A stretch of DNA of 30,564 nt from a virus: the IMG/VR virus record IMGVR_UViG_3300025645_000303, positions 1 to 30,564 of that record; one strand, written 5' to 3'. Shown here piece after piece: positions 6,672 through 14,559 of this stretch (positions are counted from its first letter, which is position 1; every line of letters starts with the position of its first letter). The notes below the pieces were generated by a model. The model had not been told where the DNA came from, ran no database searches, and was given only the letters and a program-made list of their open reading frames with translations. A program made the position numbers and the translations under genes.

Positions 6672-7934
6672 TTATAGGATGTTTGTTACTGCCACGCGGC
6701 GGTAGTAAATGTTTGTGTTAGCCTGAAGACGACCTGCACCTACGTTTGAACCTTCAGCGAATGGGTTTGCAACCATGCCGTAGCGAGTTTTGAAGCCAAG
6801 CTTCGACTGGAAGCTATTCTCACCAACTGCACGAACCATCTGTAGTGGTACGTATGGGCAGTAGAAGAGACCTGCGTCGAATGTGCTTGAGCCTTTGTAA
6901 CCTACTACAAGGTAGTTAGCACCTGCATATGGATCAATGTACACGCGGAAACGACCGTTAAGAACACCGATGAATGTGTTGCCAGTATCATCTGGGTTCA
7001 GGTTGTTTGCGTTAAGCGCTGGTGTGTAATCAAGCATACCTGCCATTTGAAGCGCAGACGCTACGTCTGAGGAACAGATAAGAATGTTACCCTTACCACG
7101 ACGAGTTGCTTTTGCGATTTCATTAGCTTCACGTTCGATTTGGAACATAAGGCCTTTGAACTTCTCTACTGACCAGCGACCGTTTGCGTCAACATCAAGG
7201 TCGAAAGTACCTAGTGCTGCAGTACCTGTTTGCGCACCTGCTACAGCGTTTGAATATACTGTGCGAACAACCTCACGGTTGATTTCTGCAAGTAGTTCTG
7301 CTGAAAGCATGTTTGCAAGCTCTGTCTCTGCGTCAAGACCGTGGATTGCTTTAAGGTCCTGTGCAAGTTCAGTTGTGTACTCTGCTTTTAGCGCACGGCT
7401 CTTTGCAGTCACAGAAACTTTCTCAATTGAGAATGCCATCTCTGGGAATGCATTGTTTGCAGCATCACCAAGTGCTTCAGCAGTTGCTGTCGCAAGGCCT
7501 GTACCTGTTGTCTCGCTACCTTCGCCAAGCTTGTTAGCGTGTGTACCTGCACCTGTGAAGTCTGTGTCAGCTTCGTTGTAGAATGCTTCGTCGCCAGCCT
7601 GATTTTCGTAACGCGAACGCATTGCAAAGATCAGTCCAGTTGGGCCTGTCATTGGCTGAACGCCAGCAATGTCATATGCGATAAGATTAGGCATAGCACG
7701 ACGAACAAGTGAGATAAGTACGGGATCGTAGCCTTCAACACCGTTACCTGTTGCGTTTGCTGGTGCTGTTTCTAGAAGTGCTGCTGGCGAATATGTCGAA
7801 CCTTCGCGAAGTGCTACTTCAGTGTTCTCAAGAATGGTTGCAGTAACCGCTCTCTTATGCGAGTCGCCAATGTTTGGTAGTGATTCATGCTCCAGAATAG
7901 GAGCCCACTTTGCCATTAGTTCTTCGTTTCTCAT
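6672..7934 (-). CDS. 23: gp23-like major capsid protein
   Basis: The main shell protein of the head. The 420-aa product has gp23 features: the N-terminal delta region MRNEELMAKWAPILEHESLP, the block NLIAYDIAGVQPMTGPTGLIFAMRSRY, and the C-terminal GLFYCPYVPLQMVRAVGENSFQ and KTRYGMVANPF. It is shorter than T4 gp23 (521 aa) but in the range of marine relatives. The gp21 protease should remove the propeptide; the best (L/I)xE site is LLE at residues 53-55. AAGGAG precedes the ATG, a late promoter lies at 7974-7967 and a strong terminator follows, signals of a highly expressed unit. No gene 24 vertex paralogue is seen nearby. Confidence 0.97.
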   Translation of the reverse strand: MRNEELMAKWAPILEHESLPNIGDSHKRAVTATILENTEVALREGSTYSPAALLETAPANATGNGVEGYDPVLISLVRRAMPNLIAYDIAGVQPMTGPTGLIFAMRSRYENQAGDEAFYNEADTDFTGAGTHANKLGEGSETTGTGLATATAEALGDAANNAFPEMAFSIEKVSVTAKSRALKAEYTTELAQDLKAIHGLDAETELANMLSAELLAEINREVVRTVYSNAVAGAQTGTAALGTFDLDVDANGRWSVEKFKGLMFQIEREANEIAKATRRGKGNILICSSDVASALQMAGMLDYTPALNANNLNPDDTGNTFIGVLNGRFRVYIDPYAGANYLVVGYKGSSTFDAGLFYCPYVPLQMVRAVGENSFQSKLGFKTRYGMVANPFAEGSNVGAGRLQANTNIYYRRVAVTNIL

Positions 7935-7966
7935 TATCGTTCTCCTTATTTGAGATTAACTATATG

Positions 7967-7974
7967 TATTTATA
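7967..7974 (-). promoter_or_regulatory. T4-type late promoter, gene 23
   Basis: TATAAATA on the minus strand, about 33 bases before the gene 23 start codon, in the gap between genes 22 and 23. Confidence 0.9.
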
Positions 7975-7980
7975 TAATTC

Positions 7981-8895
7981 TTATTTTGCGTGACGATCAA
8001 GGATCTGTGCATATCTAGCAATTGATTCATCAAGAACCTTTGCTTTTGGTTCATCGTCGGTCTCTTCTTCGAGAACTTCTGCTCCTGTTTCAACAGTTAC
8101 ATTTTCGACAAAATAGCTTGATTTGATTGCTTTCAGTTTTGAAGTGTAATCTTCAACGCTGTTGCAAGACATACCTTCTGCAAGCACGTTTAGCTTATCA
8201 GCTTGTGTGTCAGTCAAATCTTCAGAGATTTGAGCAAAAGCGATTTCGCGCTCAAGTGTCTCTTTCTCTTCTTTGATCTCGATCAGTGCTTCAAAAATTT
8301 CGTTGTACTTTTCTGAAGATTCATCAAGACGCTTTTCAAGTTCTGCAATAGCATCAACTTGCTCATCGTCGATATCGATGTTGTGAGATTCTACAAGACC
8401 TTTTAGACTGTCAATTAGAGACTCAGCAACTTCAACTTTGATAGAAGATTCGACTGCTACTTCGTTTGCTTCCATCCAGCTTTCGATGACGTAATCAAGG
8501 TACGTGTCAACCTTTTCAATCATGTCCTGCTTAGTTGATTCGATTGATTCGACAAATTCTTTCTCAAACTTATCTTCCAAAGATGATTCAATAGCTGCAG
8601 TCTTTTCGTTAATGACTGCTTCGAATACTGCTTCAGCTTTTGACATAAAGTCTTCTGAAAGCTCTTCGCCATCGAAAATTCTTTCGAATGCAGATTCTTT
8701 AAGACCAGTGTTGTTTGTTCCTTGAGGTGTTTTTACATCATCCTCAATTTCATCAGCCTTTGGATCTACCTTTGCTTTAACGTCGCCCTTGCGCTTTTTA
8801 GGCTCTCCGCCCGCTGGCGCAACTGCGTCCGCAGACATCGAATCGTCGCCAGTTGCTTTCGCTTCGTCTAGCTTATTTTCTAGTTCTTCACTCAT
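7981..8895 (-). CDS. 22: gp22-like prohead core scaffolding protein
   Basis: The internal scaffold around which the prohead assembles, later degraded by gp21. The 304-aa protein is almost all charged helix, rich in E, D, K, S and A, with no cysteine except one near residue 239, and a long coiled coil from about 85 to 235 (KFEKEFVESIESTKQDMIEK..., EKRLDESSEKYNEIFEALIEIKEEKETLEREIAF). The C-terminal ESIARYAQILDRHAK matches the conserved gp22 tail that contacts the shell. T4 gp22 is 269 aa. AAGGAG and a late promoter at 8940-8933 precede it; it lies directly between protease and capsid genes as in T4. Confidence 0.93.
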   Translation of the reverse strand: MSEELENKLDEAKATGDDSMSADAVAPAGGEPKKRKGDVKAKVDPKADEIEDDVKTPQGTNNTGLKESAFERIFDGEELSEDFMSKAEAVFEAVINEKTAAIESSLEDKFEKEFVESIESTKQDMIEKVDTYLDYVIESWMEANEVAVESSIKVEVAESLIDSLKGLVESHNIDIDDEQVDAIAELEKRLDESSEKYNEIFEALIEIKEEKETLEREIAFAQISEDLTDTQADKLNVLAEGMSCNSVEDYTSKLKAIKSSYFVENVTVETGAEVLEEETDDEPKAKVLDESIARYAQILDRHAK

Positions 8896-8932
8896 TGTTA
8901 TGCTCCTTATGTGATTGTATCAAATCTAACAT

Positions 8933-8940
8933 TATTTATA
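8933..8940 (-). promoter_or_regulatory. T4-type late promoter, gene 22
   Basis: TATAAATA on the minus strand, 38 bases before the gene 22 ATG; it sits just after the stop codon of gene 21. Confidence 0.88.
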
Positions 8941-8944
8941 CAAA

Positions 8945-9622
8945 TTATGTATTTGCGAGTGACTTGATAAATTTCTCAAAAAGTCTTGAGGCTTGCTCTT
9001 CAAGTTCCTTCGAACTGCGCTTTGCAGTCTGACGAATCTCTTCTTCAATTTCCTCAAAAGCTTGTTGTTGTTGCCATGTTCCGGATGATATATCGTAATA
9101 GAATTCAACACCTTCCATGATACCTTGGACGAACGCATCTGGTGCAGAAGGATCTGCAACAATATCGCCTGCAGTTGCAAGCATAAAGTCATCTTGTACT
9201 TCCATGATACCAGATTTGTTTTTCTTTAGTGAACCCATACCTCTTGATGAGATTCCTAGTTGACCACCTTCGTCGATGATATTTTTTACGATCTTTCCCA
9301 TAGGCGTGTCCATGACTTTTGCACGACCTACAACATTAGAACCGTCTTCGCGAAGTTCAGTGAACATATGTGACGCACGATCAAGATTGATCGTAGGACC
9401 TTGTGGATGACCTAACTCGCCAAATGCGCGTTTCTTTACGACATAATTTTCGTTATATCTTTTCAATTCACGCATAAGTGTTTGCTTAGGGTATACGCGA
9501 CCGTTGCGATTTTTAATATCGCCTTGCATGATAACGCCTTCGATGAAATAGCTCTTATCGCCATTTTCATTGGATTCTTTTAGATATTGAATGTCTTCTA
9601 CGACTTCTTTGATTAACTTCAT
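8945..9622 (-). CDS. 21: gp21-like prohead maturation protease
   Basis: The serine protease that cleaves scaffold and capsid proteins in the prohead. The 225-aa product (T4 gp21 212 aa) shows IEGVIMQGDIKNRNGRVYP at 27-45, the catalytic histidine in GELGHP (H72), the nucleophile region GISSRGMGS (S125/S126) and GDIVADPSAPDAFV at 152-165, which probably holds the third active-site residue. The C-terminal 45 residues (QQQQAFEEIEEEIRQTAKRSSKELEEQ) are charged helix and likely autoprocessed. AAGGA is eight bases before the ATG. It lies between a small unknown gene and gene 22. Confidence 0.95.
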   Translation of the reverse strand: MKLIKEVVEDIQYLKESNENGDKSYFIEGVIMQGDIKNRNGRVYPKQTLMRELKRYNENYVVKKRAFGELGHPQGPTINLDRASHMFTELREDGSNVVGRAKVMDTPMGKIVKNIIDEGGQLGISSRGMGSLKKNKSGIMEVQDDFMLATAGDIVADPSAPDAFVQGIMEGVEFYYDISSGTWQQQQAFEEIEEEIRQTAKRSSKELEEQASRLFEKFIKSLANT

Positions 9623-9636
9623 TTTCGCTATCCTTG

Positions 9637-9888
9637 TTATGTGTTATACGAAATTGGTGTGCAAAGAACTTCAACATCAGACTCGATTGTATCATTAGCG
9701 CTCTTTTCAACGTATTCGACACGCCCACCTGGAACTGTGAAAGAACCTATTGCAGTATTAGCTACAACGTTAGTGATGGTGATAGACGAATTTGCTGTCG
9801 CATATACGCGAATCAATTGGGCGTTATTGAGCGTTGTTGCGCTTGTAACACCCGTTTCGGTTCCTTTGAGTTTGATGATACTTGGCAT
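9637..9888 (-). CDS. 83-aa beta-rich protein of unknown function in head cluster
   Basis: The product begins MPSIIKLKGTETGVTSATTL and continues with short alternating strands (AQLIRVYATANSSITITNVV, AIGSFTVPGGRVEYVEKSA, VEVLCTPISYN), as expected for a small beta-sandwich. It has no signal peptide or membrane segment. The ATG overlaps the TAA of the 327-aa gene (TAATG); a GTG-free upstream ATG at 9906 in the same frame lies inside that gene and is less likely. Position between gp67 and gp21 suggests a virion or prohead role, perhaps a decoration protein, but I do not recognise a named family. Confidence 0.8.
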   Translation of the reverse strand: MPSIIKLKGTETGVTSATTLNNAQLIRVYATANSSITITNVVANTAIGSFTVPGGRVEYVEKSANDTIESDVEVLCTPISYNT

Positions 9889-10871
9889 TATTTTACTTTG
9901 CTCCATGCAAAATCTACCATCTTCATGAACATGGTTTCATTTTTACCTAAAGCATCTTCAAACTTTTTCTTGTTAGGATCGTTTAATGCATCATAGACTT
10001 TTACGAGAACATTTGCAGTCTGCATATCAACTTTTATTGAATCGCCGTCTTTGAACTTAATTTCGCCACGACTTTTTGTCTTGACAATCTTCTCAAGGTC
10101 TTTTATAGTATTTTCGGTAAGGTCAGTTTCTTCGTACATGCCACCCATGTCACCCATGCGACGATCACCCTCGACATAAGCGTGAAGTGTTCTCATCTGA
10201 CCATGAATATGTGCAAGTTTGTTTTGGAACCATTCTTCTGGATCCACACAATCCGTATCGCACTCTACAAGATAGTCGATCATTTCTTCAGAAGCATATG
10301 CGATGAATTTCAACTGTCTTTCCATCATGGGAATCTCTTCCCATGCGTTCTCGTCAAGTTCTACTTCTTCTTTACGAGCTTTATTGTAATCTGTACGTGC
10401 AGTTTTAAGCTTGTTCTGATCTTCTTTTCTTTTTCTAATTGCATCAGTCCTGCGCTTTAGCGCATCTGCACGACCACTAGCCGAGAATCTATTCTTGACT
10501 TTACCCGCAACACTCTTAACAGCTTTTGCACCAGAAGTTCCAATACCAACAGCCTTAACCGCAGTTTTGATGATCTCGTCAAGTTGCTCTTCAGAAAGGT
10601 CTTCAAGAGCTTCTTCTAGCATATCTTCGTCGATAACAAGAAGATCCTCAAAACTTACGCTTTCGTATGAAGTGTCATAAGCCTTTTCATCAGACCCATC
10701 AGTATAGTCAGCCTTACGAGGTTTTTTCTTTGTTACTCTCTCAGATTTACCACTATCGACAGGATAATCTTTCTTATCCACGTTCTTAGTGTGTAGCTCT
10801 TTGAAGCGCTTTTCGTCAGGAGATTTTGGTTCAGCGACCGTCTCCTTGATGATTTGTTTTAGGGATTTCAT
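9888..10871 (-). CDS. 327-aa charged helical protein, possible prohead-internal protein
   Basis: Not a family I can name. The N-terminus MKSLKQIIKETVAEPKSPDEK followed by a lysine-rich region and the acidic block VSFEDLLVIDEDMLEEALEDLSEEQLDEIIK (72-103) look like a scaffold or capsid-targeting segment. A basic stretch follows (KNRFSASGRADALKRRTDAIRKRKEDQ, about 125-155), then a folded-looking part with WEEIPMMERQLKFIAYASEEMIDYL and three cysteines, and a C-terminal 75-residue domain. Several LxE sites could be cut by gp21. It starts two bases after the gp67 stop with AAGGA upstream. T4 has the small gp68 here; I infer a core or internal head protein. Confidence 0.85.
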   Translation of the reverse strand: MKSLKQIIKETVAEPKSPDEKRFKELHTKNVDKKDYPVDSGKSERVTKKKPRKADYTDGSDEKAYDTSYESVSFEDLLVIDEDMLEEALEDLSEEQLDEIIKTAVKAVGIGTSGAKAVKSVAGKVKNRFSASGRADALKRRTDAIRKRKEDQNKLKTARTDYNKARKEEVELDENAWEEIPMMERQLKFIAYASEEMIDYLVECDTDCVDPEEWFQNKLAHIHGQMRTLHAYVEGDRRMGDMGGMYEETDLTENTIKDLEKIVKTKSRGEIKFKDGDSIKVDMQTANVLVKVYDALNDPNKKKFEDALGKNETMFMKMVDFAWSKVK

Positions 10872-10873
10872 GA

Positions 10874-11146
10874 TTACTTATCCTTCGAAGACTTTTTTTG
10901 CGCCATTTCTTCCATGTCATCATCTTCATCTTCGTCAGACTCATCTTCATCTTCGTCAGACTCATCTTCATCTTCGTCAGACTCGTCTTCTTCTTTCATT
11001 TTTTTCTTATATCCCTCTTCAAACATGGATTCATATTTTGAGCTAATAGCAACTTCCATTTTTTGATTCATGATATCAGCAAATGTTTCCTGAAATTCGT
11101 CTGCTTTACCTTCAACGGCGTTTTTGATTAGTTTTTCGATTGACAT
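10874..11146 (-). CDS. 67: gp67-like prohead core protein
   Basis: A 90-aa acidic protein (T4 gp67 80 aa). The N-terminal half MSIEKLIKNAVEGKADEFQETFADIMNQK is the typical gp67 amphipathic helix region; residues about 53-77 are an uninterrupted D/E/S run made of three SDEDEDE units coded by a 21-base tandem repeat. The core protein sits inside the prohead and affects head shape, and is cleaved by gp21. AAGGAG precedes the ATG; a late promoter lies at 11187-11180. Confidence 0.88.
   Translation of the reverse strand: MSIEKLIKNAVEGKADEFQETFADIMNQKMEVAISSKYESMFEEGYKKKMKEEDESDEDEDESDEDEDESDEDEDDDMEEMAQKKSSKDK
10920..10982 (-). repeat. three perfect 21-base tandem repeats in gene 67
   Basis: The 21-base unit occurs at 10920-10940, 10941-10961 and 10962-10982 with no differences. 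It keeps the reading frame and encodes seven acidic residues per copy. Perfect identity suggests recent expansion by slippage, so copy number may vary between related phages. Confidence 0.95.
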
Positions 11147-11179
11147 TGGCCATCTCCTTTTGATTTTATCTCTATATGT

Positions 11180-11187
11180 TATTTATA
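11180..11187 (-). promoter_or_regulatory. T4-type late promoter, gene 67 head cluster
   Basis: TATAAATA on the minus strand, about 34 bases before the gp67 ATG and directly after the stop codon of the 201-aa gene. It would restart late transcription of the head genes after the accessory block. Confidence 0.88.
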
Positions 11188-11189
11188 AA

Positions 11190-11795
11190 TTATCGTAATG
11201 CGATATCTTGTGTTTTTGTAGCAATCTTGCGCAGCTTCTCTCTTGCGCTCTGATTTCTAGGCACATCGATAATTTCGTCCCAAACTTCTCCTGCAGAGGC
11301 TGTAGCCGATGCAGCCGCAATCGCAGCAATATCTTGTTCTGTGATGTTAACTCCAATTGCTTCAACTTGAATAAGATCAACAATATTAGAACGCACGAGT
11401 GATGTTGATACGCCTTCAGCAAATAAGAATGGTGTGTCGCCAACTTCACGTGTATAGATGTTACCCTCAACAGTTAGTGTATAAGACGTTTTACTTGATG
11501 AAGGTTGAATTCTCCATCCACTCTCAAGAAAGTATGTGGAGCCTAGACTCTGAGTATCTGTAATTGGATCACCACCAACAACACTAATTGCTTCTACATA
11601 TGCTGCAGGAAGTGGATTTTCAGGCGAGTTTATAACCCACTCTTTGTAAGCCGAATATATATCAGCTTTTACATCAAGTTGTGTGACGCCTTCATTTACG
11701 AAGATGGTTTTATTGGGCCCATCAAAAGTCACCTTCTGATTAGGATAATCTTCCCATTGCCACCATACTCCGTAATTGAAAGCTACCGTACTCAT
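11190..11795 (-). CDS. 201-aa virion structural protein
   Basis: The N-terminal 130 residues are beta-rich: VTFDGPNKTIFVNEGVTQLDVKADIYSAYKEWV, then GSTYFLESGWRIQPSSSKTSYTLTVEGNIYTREV. This combination (an 'IYSAYKEW' helix followed by 'GWRIxP...LxVxGN') recurs in structural proteins of many marine phages, often next to fibres. The C-terminal 50 residues change to an alanine-rich then charged helix (TEQDIAAIAAASATASAGEVWDEI...REKLRKIATKTQDIALR), which could trimerise or attach it to another component. Its ATG overlaps the stop of the 838-aa gene (TAATG), so the two are probably co-translated partners. Exact virion location unknown. Confidence 0.85.
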   Translation of the reverse strand: MSTVAFNYGVWWQWEDYPNQKVTFDGPNKTIFVNEGVTQLDVKADIYSAYKEWVINSPENPLPAAYVEAISVVGGDPITDTQSLGSTYFLESGWRIQPSSSKTSYTLTVEGNIYTREVGDTPFLFAEGVSTSLVRSNIVDLIQVEAIGVNITEQDIAAIAAASATASAGEVWDEIIDVPRNQSAREKLRKIATKTQDIALR

Positions 11796-14311
11796 TACTG
11801 AATAATCTCATTCCAGAACAGTGAAAAGTTTACTTCAATTTTGCCGTGCAGTTGCTGATATGCAGTACCACCCTTTGAAGGACCCTGCGGTTTTGCAAGA
11901 ACAGAGAAGTAAGTATATGGTCCGTAACCAGATGCAATAAATCCACCTGTTGCAACACTGCCTGTATTACCAGGCCATGTTAGACTATTACTATTTGTGC
12001 TATTATCTACTGCCGATGTATCCAGAGGTGTTTGGAATGTTTTATCAAAATACAATTCCGCTTTATCATTATCAATCATGCGAAGATATAAATTCTGGCC
12101 GTCAGTGGCGGTACCGATAACACCAGGAATATTATCTAACTGAACAGCATTTCCTTCTCTGTGTAGTGAGAATGGAATACCAGTTGGAGGTGTATTGATT
12201 TGAATCACAGTTGCTTCACCAGCAGTTCTTGACTGATATACTTTTAGAATAGGACAACGGTTGTTACCACCTCTATCACCCAGATTCTTGAATGCTGATT
12301 GCAGAGTAGTAAATGCGCCACTCAAATCTTCTTGTCCAGCGTATCCACCTGAGTATGTGACAAGACCATGAATACCACTTTCACGGAATAGATTTACTTT
12401 ATCAATACCGTCTTTACCGTATGCCATAACAGCCGAGAAAGGATCACCAGGTTCAACACTTGAGAATATAGAATCTACACCAAAGTCTGCCAGTTCTGTT
12501 TCATCATAGAGTGGTAGTGCTTGTGTAACACCTGACATAACTGGATTGATATAAACCTGAACACTTATGAATGCTTCGGCACCATCTTCATGGTATGCAT
12601 ATGCTCTTGCAGAACGTGGTAGATATAGGGTTCTGTTTTCGTGGTTTACACCTTTGATAATGGGTCTAGGAGCAAGAATACCAATCAGATAATATTCGTC
12701 ATTGACGGGCATCTCAAATGTAACATCATCTGTATTGATAATTGCTGTAGTTGGTGCTTTATCAACCACAATTGTTGTAGAGTTTACGATATCAGCAACA
12801 CGAGTTTCTTCTTGCATTACACCCGTGCCAGATGCAATCTTTACAATCCAACCAGGTTTGATACCCGTTAGATTAGGAACGGTAAGTGTAGTACCAGATG
12901 AAGTAATACCTGTTTTTGTTGTAATTTGTCTATCACCAAATCCGTCATTTAGACCCTGAACATCATTCATGTTAGCAGGATCAATAACAGCCTTGAAATA
13001 TTCTGTTTGACCACGACCAAGTGAAGCTGTATCTAGATTTGCTTCTGTAAATACTGAGGCACACCAAACTCTCATTAATGATTCAGACACTACATTAATA
13101 TTTTTCATATTATGCTGACAATATCTTAGTGGTAGTGAACCAGTCTGACAGATAGGAACACCGCCGTTGTTGTCATGATAATATTCATGAATAACGATAC
13201 GCTGACCTCTGTGATATGTTCCGAAACGAACACGTCCAGCACCTAACCATTGAATATCCATCCAATAAATGTTATCATCTCTTAGATCAAATACTTTCTG
13301 GCTATCACCTGATCCATCAATAGGATCGCCGTTCCAACCACCAGGTAAAGTTGAAATTGTCGTTGTTACACCATTTGCAATTGAAAGTTTTGTCGTCGTA
13401 TCTTTACTGATAATCGTTTCTGTAACAACACCCGTAGCAGATGAACGAATAACACACTGTAGACCACTTTCGCCTGTAACTCTGAAGAATATACCGTTAC
13501 CAGTAACTAGTTCATAATTAGGAGTGCCAGTAACATCATCATCATATTGACCGTCAAAGTATCCCCATTCTCTCATAACACCAGTTTGACCTTGGTCGCT
13601 TAGAGCAACAGTCATAATTGACATTTGAGACAGACCTGGGAAATAATGATGATATGTATGTGTCGTAAGTTGAATACGATCTGAATCTGGTCCAAAGTTT
13701 TTTGTCGCAGTACCTGCACCAGTTCTTAGTTCAGCGGCATGTAAATCGTCATTGTGAACAGATTTTCCGCTACCAAACTTTGTTGTAGCAAATTCACTAG
13801 GTAGGTTGTTGTTAGCAAATGTATAGTCGCCAAGAATACTTGCACCAGAAGTTCTTAGTTTACCAAATGCATCAAGTTGTGGAAGACCTTCAGCAAAGCG
13901 AACATTCATTGAACCAGTTGGATCAACGTCTACGCCGTTTTCTGGGTTATCATATCCGATAATATGATTAGAGTTGATATAAACATCTCTGACACTTTGT
14001 ACTTCAGCAACCTTTGTTACGCCATCGCGATCAATAATATCAGCGCCAACATTTGGGCTAAGATTGTCATACTTCGCTGCTTTGTTGTAATGAACTTCTA
14101 GAAGACCTGATGTAGCACTAATGCGATGAAATCCATGAACATGCATAGTGTATTGATTACCATCACTAAATTGTGTGGTATACATTTGACCAATATCCCA
14201 ATCATAATTGGGAGTACCATTAGTATAAAAAACTTCAGCAGTGTGCGTCATACGCACACGCTTACCTGTACTATCTGGTGGAACCTGAAGGAACGTTCTT
14301 TCACCTGCCAT
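11795..14311 (-). CDS. 838-aa virion structural protein, probable fibre or head-associated protein
   Basis: A large beta-rich protein with few charged helices. Residues 145-155 read QLDAFGKLRTS followed by LGDYTF, a motif I associate with structural proteins of several large phages. The middle (about 290-400) has repeated short strands and the block DIQWLGAGRVRFGTYHRGQRIVIHEYYH; near 470-520 there is an Ig-like or binding-domain-like stretch (TGITSSGTTLTVPNLTGIKPGWIVKI). The C-terminal 40 residues (YFSVLAKPQGPSKGGTAYQQLHGKIEVNFSLFWNEIIQ) end the protein compactly. AGGAG precedes the ATG. It follows the 56-aa ORF and is coupled to the 201-aa gene. Receptor binding is possible but not shown. 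Confidence 0.83.
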   Translation of the reverse strand: MAGERTFLQVPPDSTGKRVRMTHTAEVFYTNGTPNYDWDIGQMYTTQFSDGNQYTMHVHGFHRISATSGLLEVHYNKAAKYDNLSPNVGADIIDRDGVTKVAEVQSVRDVYINSNHIIGYDNPENGVDVDPTGSMNVRFAEGLPQLDAFGKLRTSGASILGDYTFANNNLPSEFATTKFGSGKSVHNDDLHAAELRTGAGTATKNFGPDSDRIQLTTHTYHHYFPGLSQMSIMTVALSDQGQTGVMREWGYFDGQYDDDVTGTPNYELVTGNGIFFRVTGESGLQCVIRSSATGVVTETIISKDTTTKLSIANGVTTTISTLPGGWNGDPIDGSGDSQKVFDLRDDNIYWMDIQWLGAGRVRFGTYHRGQRIVIHEYYHDNNGGVPICQTGSLPLRYCQHNMKNINVVSESLMRVWCASVFTEANLDTASLGRGQTEYFKAVIDPANMNDVQGLNDGFGDRQITTKTGITSSGTTLTVPNLTGIKPGWIVKIASGTGVMQEETRVADIVNSTTIVVDKAPTTAIINTDDVTFEMPVNDEYYLIGILAPRPIIKGVNHENRTLYLPRSARAYAYHEDGAEAFISVQVYINPVMSGVTQALPLYDETELADFGVDSIFSSVEPGDPFSAVMAYGKDGIDKVNLFRESGIHGLVTYSGGYAGQEDLSGAFTTLQSAFKNLGDRGGNNRCPILKVYQSRTAGEATVIQINTPPTGIPFSLHREGNAVQLDNIPGVIGTATDGQNLYLRMIDNDKAELYFDKTFQTPLDTSAVDNSTNSNSLTWPGNTGSVATGGFIASGYGPYTYFSVLAKPQGPSKGGTAYQQLHGKIEVNFSLFWNEIIQ

Positions 14312-14323
14312 GGGATTCTCCTA

Positions 14324-14494
14324 TTAGTCTACGTCAACGTAGAGTTTTGATAGCTCGGTACGAACGGTGTTGTAGTGTCGCATTACATCCATAGGTTTTA
14401 CACCCTCTAGATTCTGGGGTAAAACGATGTTAATAAACTCCTCAAAGAAGTCTACACTTTCGTCTAGCTTTTTCTTCATTTCTTTATCTGTCAT
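14324..14494 (-). CDS. 56-aa helical protein of unknown function
   Basis: The product MTDKEMKKKLDESVDFFEEF... ends RTELSKLYVDVD; it is predicted helical and amphipathic, with an aromatic patch (VDFFEEFINIVLPQNL). GAGG lies eight bases before the ATG. The frame is open upstream to 14548, but that longer form would be translated from a hairpin sequence immediately beside the late promoter and has no ribosome site, so I prefer 14494. It stops 12 bases before the 838-aa gene and may be a chaperone-like helper for it, which is only a guess from position. Confidence 0.72.
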   Translation of the reverse strand: MTDKEMKKKLDESVDFFEEFINIVLPQNLEGVKPMDVMRHYNTVRTELSKLYVDVD

Positions 14495-14516
14495 ACTTAT
14501 AACCTCATAGTTTTTT

Positions 14517-14538
14517 GAGAGGGCGATGTCGCCCTCTC
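14517..14538. other. perfect 9-bp hairpin in leader of the 56-aa ORF
   Basis: GAGAGGGCG (14517-14525) pairs with CGCCCTCTC (14530-14538) with a four-base loop. On the minus-strand RNA the stem is followed by six A, not U, so it is not a standard terminator in that direction. It lies just downstream of a late promoter and so would be in the mRNA 5' leader. The stem core equals that of the gene 23 terminator. Confidence 0.8.
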
Positions 14539-14551
14539 TATCATTCACTTG

Positions 14552-14559
14552 TATTTATA
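14552..14559 (-). promoter_or_regulatory. T4-type late promoter, 56-aa ORF and 838-aa gene
   Basis: TATAAATA on the minus strand, abutting the stop codon of the 784-aa gene (14562-14560). Transcription would start near 14546, before the hairpin, and cover the 56-, 838- and 201-aa genes. Confidence 0.85.

Noticed and set aside
7084-7581. Plus-strand open frame of 165 codons opposite gene 23
   Set aside because: Serine/alanine-rich mirror of the capsid gene codon usage, with no ribosome site or promoter.
14495-14548. Longer start (14548) for the 56-aa ORF
   Set aside because: It would be encoded by the hairpin directly at the predicted transcript start and lacks a ribosome site.
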